A stretch of DNA of 5,007 bases from Phenylobacterium sp. (lineage in GTDB: Bacteria > Pseudomonadota > Alphaproteobacteria > Caulobacterales > Caulobacteraceae). The notes under the pieces are model-generated. The model saw only the letters and a list, made by a program, of their open reading frames with translations. It was not told the origin of the DNA and did not search any database. Made by a program: the position numbers and the translations under genes. The DNA is taken from assembly GCA_025350885.1 (NCBI GenBank), contig JANXXA010000129.1:1-5007 (forward strand). The letters run 5' to 3'. Every line of letters begins with the position of its first letter. Position 1 is the first letter of the stretch. Shown here piece by piece: positions 1 through 5,007 of this stretch.

Positions 1-819
1 GGCCGCCGCGGCCTGGGCCCCCAGGACTTCCTCGTGGCGCGCGCAGATGCGGGGCCAGAGGCTGGCAGCCTCCGGGACGTCCAGGTCGAAGTCGTCCGCG
101 AGCACGCTCATCAGTTCGTCGGCGCAGGCCAGGATGCGGTCCGACTTGGTCCCTGGCCGCAGCGTGCGCAGGCTGCGCCCCAGAAGTTGCAGGATCACGC
201 CGTCGCCCTTGAAGCGCTGGCAGATCAAGTTCATTCGGAATATCGAGTCCGGCGCGGTCTGCAACTGGTGACACTTGTCCGCCAGGACGCATGGCGCGGT
301 CGGCTCCATGGCGACGTCGAATGACGGCGCGCCGCCGAACTGATGATTGCGGAACCGCCACCAGCGCTCATCCAGCGCCTCCAGGGCAAAGCTGTAGCCG
401 CCCGACTGCATCGGCCCGGCCCGCAGGCGATAGGGCTCCAGTGTCCCGTCGCCGAGGCCGACGTCGGCGATCCAGGGGTCGCCCAGGTCCACCCGCAGCA
501 CCAGGTGGTTGCCGATGGCGTCATCGCCGCGGACCTCGCGCATCACCGCGCCGGCCATGCGGGTGACCTCGAAGCCGATCTCTTCCAGGGCCGCGGCGAG
601 CAGCCCGTTCATCTCGTAGCACCAGCCGCCGCGCCGCCGCGTCACCAGCTTGTCGAACGCGGCCGTCGGATCGATGGTCAGCGGTCGGCCCAGCTGTACG
701 TCGAGGTTTTCGTAGGGGATCGAAAGCAGGTGGGCGCTGTGCAGGGCGCGCAGGGTCGCCAGGTCCGGTCGCGCCTCACCGGCAAAGCCAATCCGGTCGA
801 AGTAGGCCGCAAGGTCCAT
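1..819 (-). CDS. nat: Arylamine N-acetyltransferase (3' end cut by window edge)
   Basis: The protein, read from ATG at 819-817, runs 273 codons to the window edge without a stop. Arylamine N-acetyltransferases are usually about 270-285 residues, so only the last few residues should be missing. It opens with MDLAAYFDRIGF and has the family's SIPYENLDV stretch (33-41). The catalytic triad is visible: Cys67 in RRGGWCYEMNG, His105 in GNHLVLRV and Asp119 in WIADVGLG. Known family chemistry is a cytosolic ping-pong transfer of acetyl from acetyl-CoA to arylamines, hydrazines or arylhydroxylamines through the cysteine; the physiological substrate in bacteria is often unknown. The start is fixed because the stop of the upstream gene lies in frame only three codons before it. 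No good Shine-Dalgarno sequence precedes this ATG, so translation may be coupled to the upstream monooxygenase gene, whose stop is nine bases away. Family assignment is firm; the acceptor substrate is not known. Confidence 0.95.
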   Translation of the reverse strand, partial: MDLAAYFDRIGFAGEARPDLATLRALHSAHLLSIPYENLDVQLGRPLTIDPTAAFDKLVTRRRGGWCYEMNGLLAAALEEIGFEVTRMAGAVMREVRGDDAIGNHLVLRVDLGDPWIADVGLGDGTLEPYRLRAGPMQSGGYSFALEALDERWWRFRNHQFGGAPSFDVAMEPTAPCVLADKCHQLQTAPDSIFRMNLICQRFKGDGVILQLLGRSLRTLRPGTKSDRILACADELMSVLADDFDLDVPEAASLWPRICARHEEVLGAQAAAA

Positions 820-828
820 GCGCCAGGC

Positions 829-2049
829 TTAGCCGTCGGCCTTTTCCGGCGCCGCCGCCCCGGTGATCAGGGCGACGATGGCCGGGCTGATGTTGTCGGC
901 GCCCTTTTCCATCATGTGCTGGACGATCCGCGCGCCGACCGCGCCCCTGACTTCGGTGGTGAAGGCTTCCTTGTTGTCCTTGACCCAGGCCATCGAGGCG
1001 GTGCGGTTGTCGTTGAGGTTCTGGAAATGCGGGAAGACGTAGCGCGCCATCAGCTCGTAGGAGTGCTTGGTCGCGCCCCAGTTGGCCCAGTTGTGCGCCA
1101 TCAGCAGGAAGGCGCCAAAGCCACCGCCGCTCTCGTCCACCAGCTGGCGGATGCGGGCGATGGCGTCATCCGGCGTGCCGATCACCGCCAGGCCGGAGGA
1201 GACCATGGCCGCGACGGGGTCGTCACCCTCCGGCACGATCGGCAGATTGGCGATCTCGCGGAAATAGTAGATCCATTTGTCCAGGCCAAAGCGCACGTCT
1301 TCCAATGCCTGTTCGCGGGTCTCGGCGATGTGCATCGGACCCACCAGCCGCCAGGCGTTGCGGTCCATGGTCTTGCCGTGGGTGGCGGCCTGCTCGGTGG
1401 CGATCGCCCAGTTGGACGCCAGGGCGTTGAAGCCCGCCGTCGAGGTCGCGCCCAGTGACAGGAGGCCGACTCCGTGCTGGCCGGCCGCCCGCGCGCCGGT
1501 CGGCGAGACCTGGCTGGCCACGGCGATCTCGACGCTGGGCCGCGAATAGGGTGTCATCTGCAGGCGCGCCTTGTCGAGCTCGAACCAGTCGGACTTGTGG
1601 GTCACCTCTTCGCCGCGCAACAGGCGCACGATCACCCCCAGCGCCTCGTCCATGCGGTCGCGCTGCTTGCCGACCGGGATGCCCATCATGAAGGCGTCGG
1701 AGACCAGCGCGCCTGGCCCCACGCCGAACATCACCCGCCCGCGCGTCATGTGGTCGAGTTGGTTGATCCGGTCGGCGAGCATCAGCGGGTGGTGATAGGG
1801 GAGCGACGAGACGCCCGTCCCCAGCCGGATATGCTTGGTGCGCTCGGCGGCGGCGGCGATGAACACCTCGGGGCTGGCGATCAGCTCGTAGGCGGCGGAG
1901 TGATGTTCGCCGATCCAGGCCTCGTCGTAGCCCAGCTGATCCATCCACTGGACCAGCTCCAGGTCGCGCTGAATCGCCAGCGTGGGATTCTCGTCAATTG
2001 GATGGAAGGGCGCGATGAAAGCGCCGAAGCGCAGGCGCTGGGGCAGCAT
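829..2049 (-). CDS. LLM-class flavin-dependent oxidoreductase (limonene 1,2-monooxygenase-like)
   Basis: This 406-residue protein has the bacterial luciferase-like (TIM-barrel) pattern: RFGAFIAPFHPIDENPT near the N-terminus (7-23), DEAWIGEHHS (42-51), SPEVFIAAAAERTKHIRLGTG (59-79), the flavin-region stretch LDHMTRGRVMFGVGPG (98-113), and GTPDDA (291-296) followed by GGGFGAFLLMAH (308-319). Enzymes of this class use reduced FMN (some use F420) and O2 to oxidise small organic molecules, the flavin being supplied by a separate reductase; none is encoded here. The opening and the EHHS/SPEVFIAAAAER region look closest to limonene 1,2-monooxygenase-type members, also near 390-410 residues, but this is from memory and the substrate could be another terpene, alkane or aromatic. 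The start is supported by a GGAGGA Shine-Dalgarno five bases upstream. The stop (TAA, 829-831) is nine bases before the N-acetyltransferase start, so the two are probably one operon. No truncation or frameshift is seen. Confidence 0.93.
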   Translation of the reverse strand: MLPQRLRFGAFIAPFHPIDENPTLAIQRDLELVQWMDQLGYDEAWIGEHHSAAYELIASPEVFIAAAAERTKHIRLGTGVSSLPYHHPLMLADRINQLDHMTRGRVMFGVGPGALVSDAFMMGIPVGKQRDRMDEALGVIVRLLRGEEVTHKSDWFELDKARLQMTPYSRPSVEIAVASQVSPTGARAAGQHGVGLLSLGATSTAGFNALASNWAIATEQAATHGKTMDRNAWRLVGPMHIAETREQALEDVRFGLDKWIYYFREIANLPIVPEGDDPVAAMVSSGLAVIGTPDDAIARIRQLVDESGGGFGAFLLMAHNWANWGATKHSYELMARYVFPHFQNLNDNRTASMAWVKDNKEAFTTEVRGAVGARIVQHMMEKGADNISPAIVALITGAAAPEKADG

Positions 2050-2248
2050 GGAAGTCCTCCGCGAGTTCCGCGCGGTTCGCGCCGCGCATTTGTTGCCTCG
2101 ACCATAGGCGGCGGACGCGGCGGAAGGCTAGCGGGCCGCCTCCAGGAATTTGATCGCAGGCGCGGCAGTCACCTGTCGTCTTCAGGCGCCGGTCTCCCGC
2201 CCAGTAGGTTTCAAACGCGAGGGGACCGGCCAATTCCCCGGCGGACAG
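2050..2248. other. Intergenic gap between regulator stop and monooxygenase start
   Basis: These 199 bases separate two minus-strand genes. Open frames crossing the gap lack a ribosome-binding site or simply run into the monooxygenase gene in another frame, so I call no gene here. On the minus strand just after the regulator's stop there are only weak inverted repeats: a 5-bp GGGGA/TCCCC pair and a 7-bp GCCGGTC/GACCGGC pair with a long loop. Neither is followed by a T-run, so no intrinsic terminator can be supported. No clear -35/-10 pair was found. The promoter of the monooxygenase operon presumably lies here, since the gap is too long for tight coupling to the regulator. Confidence 0.5.
2055..2060 (-). 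promoter_or_regulatory. Shine-Dalgarno of the flavin monooxygenase gene
   Basis: Read on the minus strand this is GGAGGA, five bases before the ATG at 2049-2047. It is a near-perfect match to the 16S anti-SD and decides the start codon. Confidence 0.85.
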
Positions 2249-4177
2249 CTATTTAGGCCTGGCCAGTTCTCGCGCCACGGCTGGGCAGTCGTAGGGGCGG
2301 TCGCGTTCAGTGCAGAAGTCCGGCCAGTGGCCGGTGCGGGTCCAGTAGTCGATGAGCCCGGCGCGCGCCGCGAGTGGCATGAAACGCGGGTCCGCCCGGA
2401 AGGCGCGCATCTCGGGATAGTAGAGGGCGATGAGCATCGGGGACCCGCGAGGCGAGTTGGCGGGCGCCTGGGCGAACTCGCCGTAGGCGCCATCGACATC
2501 TCCTTCGCGCGCGAGCATGCGCATTCGCCAGTCCGCCTGGGTCGCGCGGCAACTGTCGGGCAGACCGCGGCGCGGCGGCGGCCGCTCAAGCCAGACCAGA
2601 TAGGCCTGGAGGCAGGTGGGGGAACCGCCGTTCATCCTGGCCAACAGAGCAGCGGCCGCGCCGGGCTTGTCCCACCAGAATTTCACCAGCCCCCGCAGTT
2701 CGTCGGATTGTTCCGGCGACGCAACCAGGCGTAGCCTTTGCAGGAGCGGCTCCGCGGCTTCGCTGCCATCCGCCGCCGCCGTCAAGATGCTGAGAGAGCT
2801 TAGCTGGTCAGGCGAAAAGGGGTCGTCGGCGACCGTGCGCCGATTGAGTTCCCGCGCCTCCCGGATCCTTCCGACCTCGCGCAGCAGTCCGACGTGGGCG
2901 TCGCCTCCAACGCTCAAGCCCTTGCTCAACGCTTCGGCGCGCAGGAAATTGGCGTCGCGTTCGGCCCAGTTGCGATCAACGCCGTAGCTGATCCCGATCG
3001 CCAGGTAGGCTTCTGCGTTGTTCGGGTCGAGTTGCAGCGCGCGGTGGGCTGCCGCGCGGGACGCGGCGACCAGGGCGCGGGCGCCCGTCGCGTCCGGTGA
3101 GAACGTGCTCTTCGCCGCGGCCGCCAGGGCATAGATCGACTGCACACCGGAGAGTTGGGGCGCGGCGGCCCGAAGGCGCTCCGCTGCCGCGAGGAATTTC
3201 GGAGCCTCATCGGGCCCGACCCGCCGGAGTTCGCAGGCCTGCATCATCATCGACAAGACCGCGTCCGTCATGCGCCTGTTGCTCGTCGCGCGGCTGCGCA
3301 GCGCGCAGTAGAGAATGTCGCCGATGCGACTGGCGGCTTCATCCGGGAATCGAGCCGGGGCGGAAAGCGACCGCTCGAACCGGCCGGACCACAGCACATT
3401 GCGCCGCTGGCGATCCCGCACCTGGACGTTGATCGCCATGGCGTCGGCATCGCGGTCGACGGCGCCCTGCACGTGGAAATCCGCGTCGAGAGGGGGGTCC
3501 GGATCCAGCGCGGCGGCCGCGACGACAGGGATGTCCGCACCGCCCAGAACGCGGATCAGAGCGCCGTGGGTCGCCCTCGCGACCATCGCGACCTCAGGGT
3601 CGCCGGCCGGCATCGACTGGAACGGCGCCACCTCCACACGCGCCATCGGCAAGGTGTCGGAGACGGTGCGGGCCCGCCATCCGGCCCACGCCAAGCCCGC
3701 CGCGATGATGCCGAGCAGGGCAAGGGACGCGGGGGCGAGGCTCGGCTTTCGGCGGCCCGGCAGGCTCGGCGCGGCGGGGGACTTATCGCCGGCGCCGCCC
3801 TCCCACGGCCGCTCAGCCGAGGGCGGCACGATAAGGCAATAGCCGACGCCTCGGACGGTTTCGATGCTAAACAATTCCGGTGTGTGGCTGCGTGCGATGT
3901 TGCGAAGCAACAGGATGCAACGGTTCATCGCATCGTCGCTCACAACGCGCCCGTCCCAGCACGTCTCCGTCAGCCGGTCACGCGAGACCACCTTGGGGCT
4001 GGCCGCGGCCAGGACGATGAGCACGCGCATTACTCGCGGCTCGAGCTCCCAGGAACGATCGCCCAGAGTGACCCGCCGGCGCGAGGGACTGACGTGGAAA
4101 GCTCCGAGATCGAATTCGGGAGCTTGAGCCAGATCAAAGCCATGCGCGCCCGCCCGGAACTCGAAATCAGGCATCAT
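2249..4177 (-). CDS. ToxR/CadC-like membrane-bound winged-helix transcriptional regulator with TPR region
   Basis: The 642-residue protein is a one-component regulator. Residues ~23-117 form an OmpR/PhoB-type winged helix: strand region FDLGAFHVSPSRRRVTLG, then LEPRVMRVLIVLAAASPKVVSRDRL, CWDGRVVSDDAMNRCILLLRNIA and the wing IETVRGVGYCLIVP. A Pro/Gly-rich linker (118-145) leads to one hydrophobic segment (~147-167) after GRRKPS, which places the N-terminus in the cytoplasm. The remaining ~470 residues should be periplasmic. They include at least one TPR-like unit (~365-415, with HRALQLDPNNAEAYLAIG) and end with YWTRTGHWPDFC, an ending I associate with related regulators. There is no receiver domain with a phospho-acceptor Asp, so sensing is presumably through the periplasmic part. 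The start is ATG 4177 (or the adjacent ATG 4174); an in-frame TAG at 4183-4181 excludes anything earlier. It is divergent from the RTX gene and a plausible regulator of it. Its ligand and targets are unknown. Confidence 0.9.
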   Translation of the reverse strand: MMPDFEFRAGAHGFDLAQAPEFDLGAFHVSPSRRRVTLGDRSWELEPRVMRVLIVLAAASPKVVSRDRLTETCWDGRVVSDDAMNRCILLLRNIARSHTPELFSIETVRGVGYCLIVPPSAERPWEGGAGDKSPAAPSLPGRRKPSLAPASLALLGIIAAGLAWAGWRARTVSDTLPMARVEVAPFQSMPAGDPEVAMVARATHGALIRVLGGADIPVVAAAALDPDPPLDADFHVQGAVDRDADAMAINVQVRDRQRRNVLWSGRFERSLSAPARFPDEAASRIGDILYCALRSRATSNRRMTDAVLSMMMQACELRRVGPDEAPKFLAAAERLRAAAPQLSGVQSIYALAAAAKSTFSPDATGARALVAASRAAAHRALQLDPNNAEAYLAIGISYGVDRNWAERDANFLRAEALSKGLSVGGDAHVGLLREVGRIREARELNRRTVADDPFSPDQLSSLSILTAAADGSEAAEPLLQRLRLVASPEQSDELRGLVKFWWDKPGAAAALLARMNGGSPTCLQAYLVWLERPPPRRGLPDSCRATQADWRMRMLAREGDVDGAYGEFAQAPANSPRGSPMLIALYYPEMRAFRADPRFMPLAARAGLIDYWTRTGHWPDFCTERDRPYDCPAVARELARPK

Positions 4178-4189
4178 TGGCTAACGTCA

Positions 4190-4195
4190 CCCTCC
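4190..4195 (-). promoter_or_regulatory. Possible, distantly spaced Shine-Dalgarno of the regulator gene
   Basis: On the minus strand this reads GGAGGG, but it lies 12 bases from the first ATG (4177) and 15 from the second (4174), longer than the usual 5-9. The in-frame stop at 4183-4181 rules out a closer upstream start. Either initiation is weak, which would suit a low-abundance membrane regulator, or this match is fortuitous. Confidence 0.4.
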
Positions 4196-4335
4196 GCATG
4201 GCAAGTATCGGAAGAACGGCGATTTGTCTCGCGACCGCGGCGACGGGTTCCGAAGCCGCCCAGGCCGTCGCCAGGGTCTCGACCTCTGAGACCGGCGGCG
4301 TCCGACTGGCGCGGGGGACAAGGAACAACACTAAA

Positions 4336-4373
4336 AATCACCCGAACATCAGCAAGGCATCATAAGGCCATCA
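4336..4373. promoter_or_regulatory. Candidate operator: 11-bp phased CATCA direct repeats
   Basis: CATCA occurs at 4347-4351, 4358-4362 and 4369-4373, each copy exactly 11 bases after the last. AATCA, four of five bases identical, sits one further step upstream at 4336-4340. On the minus strand the units read TGATG with flanking similarity (GCTGATG twice, ATGCCTT and ATGGCCT). Direct repeats at about one helical turn put all copies on one face of the DNA. This is the known layout of sites for OmpR/PhoB-type winged-helix proteins, which bind as head-to-tail protomers on 10-11-bp repeats. The adjacent divergent gene encodes such a domain, so it is the natural candidate ligand; binding is inferred, not shown. 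Confidence 0.5.
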
Positions 4374-4413
4374 GCTTCCCGCCGTTTCAACACGGTCGCG
4401 TCCGCGCTCAAAT

Positions 4414-4444
4414 CCTGCCGACCGCGAACAGTCGCGTCGGCAGG
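4414..4444 (+). promoter_or_regulatory. Leader stem-loop overlapping the RTX gene Shine-Dalgarno
   Basis: The arms CCTGCCGAC (4414-4422) and GTCGGCAGG (4436-4444) pair over nine bases. After a single bulged C (4423) the inner arms GCGA (4424-4427) and TCGC (4432-4435) add four more pairs around an ACAG loop (4428-4431). The 3' arm ends in AGG (4442-4444), the first half of the AGGAGG ribosome-binding site. A 13-bp, mostly G-C stem here should hinder ribosome access unless opened. It is not a typical terminator because AGGCGAAC, not a T-run, follows. A role as a DNA operator or an mRNA-stabilising 5' hairpin is also possible. Confidence 0.65.
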
Positions 4445-4447
4445 AGG
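4442..4447 (+). promoter_or_regulatory. Shine-Dalgarno of the RTX gene, half inside a stem
   Basis: AGGAGG lies five bases before the ATG at 4453 and fixes that start. Its first three bases pair in the 4414-4444 stem-loop, leaving only AGG (4445-4447) free in the folded leader. Confidence 0.85.
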
Positions 4448-4452
4448 CGAAC

Positions 4453-5007
4453 ATGGCAGTGATCACCGGTACATCCGGCAACGACGTCCTCGTGGGCACC
4501 GACGTGGCGGACGTCATCAACGGGCTCGCCGGGGACGACGAGATCAATGCGACGCCAGGCAACGACCGGATCGACGGCGGCGACGGCTTCGACGTGGTGG
4601 ATTACAGTATCTCCGGTGAAGGCGTCACGGTGGACCTTTCCCTGACGGGCCCACAGAACGTTGTGGAGCATTACTTCGAGACCTTGATCAGCATCGAAGG
4701 CGTGCGCGGGTCACTCTTGGGCGACAGCTTGAGCGGCGCCGCCGGGCCAAACGCGATCTACGGCCGCAACGGCAACGACGTCATCTCGGACCCCGGCGGT
4801 TCGAATTACCTTCGCGGCGACGAGGGCGACGATAACATCTCCGGCGGGTCTGGGTTCGACGACATCAACGGCAACCAGGGCAACGACCTCGCACACGGCA
4901 ACGACGGCGACGACTGGGTGGTCGGCGGCAAGGACAACGACCGGCTGTTCGGCGATGCCGGCAACGACATCGTCTGGGGCAACCTGGGCAATGACACCCT
5001 GGACGGC
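4453..5007 (+). CDS. RTX calcium-binding repeat protein, N-terminal part (cut by window edge)
   Basis: 185 codons are present and the frame is open at the window edge. The protein starts MAVITGTSGNDVLVG and has no signal peptide, as expected for type I-secreted RTX proteins, whose export signal is at the unseen C-terminus. Nonapeptide repeats of the GGxGxDxUx kind begin at residue 6 and fill 6-50 (GTSGNDVLV, GTDVADVIN, GLAGDDEIN, ATPGNDRID, GGDGFDVVD). Residues ~51-95 form a non-repeat module (DYSISGEGVTVDLSLTGP ... LISIEGVRGSLLGDSLSG) often seen between RTX blocks. Seven uninterrupted nonapeptides follow at 122-184. Such repeats fold into a parallel beta-roll that binds Ca2+ outside the cell. 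No catalytic or adhesin domain is visible, so the job (surface-layer-like, adhesin or secreted enzyme) cannot be told. No type I secretion gene lies in the window. It is divergent from the membrane-bound regulator. Confidence 0.9.
   Translation, partial: MAVITGTSGNDVLVGTDVADVINGLAGDDEINATPGNDRIDGGDGFDVVDYSISGEGVTVDLSLTGPQNVVEHYFETLISIEGVRGSLLGDSLSGAAGPNAIYGRNGNDVISDPGGSNYLRGDEGDDNISGGSGFDDINGNQGNDLAHGNDGDDWVVGGKDNDRLFGDAGNDIVWGNLGNDTLDG
4816..5004 (+). repeat. Tandem 27-bp coding repeats (seven RTX nonapeptides)
   Basis: Seven consecutive 27-base units encode GDEGDDNIS, GGSGFDDIN, GNQGNDLAH, GNDGDDWVV, GGKDNDRLF, GDAGNDIVW and GNLGNDTLD. The period is strict at the protein level with no insertion. 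The DNA units share GGCAACGAC-like cores but have diverged, so the array is old rather than freshly duplicated. It probably continues beyond the window, where GGC begins another unit. The fifth unit (GGKDNDRLF) departs from the G-x-x-G-x-D pattern by having D at the fourth position. Confidence 0.85.

Larger units (their letters stand above)
4178..4452. other. Divergent intergenic region between regulator and RTX gene
   Basis: These 275 bases must hold the promoters of both divergent genes. The part next to the regulator (4178-4318) is GC-rich and shows no clear motif. An AT-richer patch follows (about 4319-4367), with the 11-bp phased CATCA repeats in and just beyond it, then a GC-rich leader containing a strong stem-loop against the RTX start. 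A short plus-strand frame (ATG 4198 to TAA at about 4365, 55 codons) has no Shine-Dalgarno and no recognisable content, so it is not called a gene. No convincing housekeeping -35/-10 pair was found on either strand. Confidence 0.6.

Noticed and set aside
343..1458. Long plus-strand open frame of 371 codons across the acetyltransferase and monooxygenase genes
   Set aside because: It is antisense to two clearly recognisable enzymes; its composition (rich in Arg, Gly, His, Val, Asp) is typical of the antisense frame of GC-rich genes and it has no recognisable motif.
2070..2087. GCGCGG/CCGCGC inverted repeat just upstream of the monooxygenase ribosome-binding site
   Set aside because: Only six pairs, all G-C, expected by chance in DNA this GC-rich, and it does not overlap the ribosome-binding site.
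1994..2233. 79-codon minus-strand frame across the 2050-2248 gap
   Set aside because: It starts at a TTG without a ribosome-binding site and its second half is an out-of-frame shadow of the monooxygenase gene.
4198..4365. Possible 55-codon leader peptide upstream of the RTX gene
   Set aside because: No Shine-Dalgarno precedes the ATG, the product has no membrane segment or motif, and it crosses the phased repeats; chance is likelier.
4359..4391. Minus-strand TTGAAA and TATGAT as a promoter for the regulator
   Set aside because: The hexamers resemble -35 and -10 elements but are about 20 bases apart, too far for a standard housekeeping promoter; the TATGAT is explained by the phased repeat.
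4414..4444. The RTX leader hairpin as an intrinsic terminator
   Set aside because: No T-run follows on the plus strand, and it abuts a good ribosome-binding site and start codon; on the minus strand it is far upstream of the regulator start.
3155..4462. Plus-strand open frame of 435 codons antisense to the regulator
   Set aside because: The opposite strand encodes a coherent winged-helix, membrane and TPR protein; this frame is low-complexity and even runs through the RTX leader and start.

Overview
The window is GC-rich, densely coding DNA. I infer an alphaproteobacterium, most likely of the Caulobacter/Phenylobacterium group. The basis is the high G+C, a membrane-bound winged-helix regulator of the kind common in that group, and an RTX-repeat protein with a DDWVVGGKDNDRLFGD-type stretch. 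No rRNA, tRNA, insertion sequence, CRISPR array or phage gene was seen.

Left part (1-2049, minus strand): a two-gene unit. The upstream gene (2049 down to 829) encodes a luciferase-like flavin-dependent monooxygenase resembling the limonene 1,2-monooxygenase branch. Nine bases after its stop, and in the same reading frame, begins an arylamine N-acetyltransferase (819 down to the window edge) with its Cys-His-Asp triad intact. The spacing argues for co-transcription and a catabolic or detoxifying role. The substrates cannot be read from the sequence.

Middle (2050-4177): a 199-base gap with no convincing gene or terminator, then a minus-strand gene for a 642-residue ToxR/CadC-like one-component regulator. 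It has a cytoplasmic OmpR/PhoB-type winged helix, one membrane segment and a large, presumably periplasmic TPR-bearing domain with six cysteines.

Right part (4178-5007): a 275-base divergent intergenic region, then the start of a plus-strand RTX calcium-binding repeat protein, cut by the window edge after 185 codons. The intergenic region is the most interesting part of the window. It carries CATCA (once AATCA) repeated every 11 bases (4336-4373), the geometry used by OmpR/PhoB-family DNA-binding domains. It also carries a 13-bp stem-loop (4414-4444) whose 3' arm contains half of the RTX gene's Shine-Dalgarno sequence. Together these suggest a locally controlled surface or secreted protein: the membrane regulator may act on the shared promoter region, with a second, translational level of control in the leader. 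That circuit is an inference; the repeats and the hairpin are read directly from the sequence.
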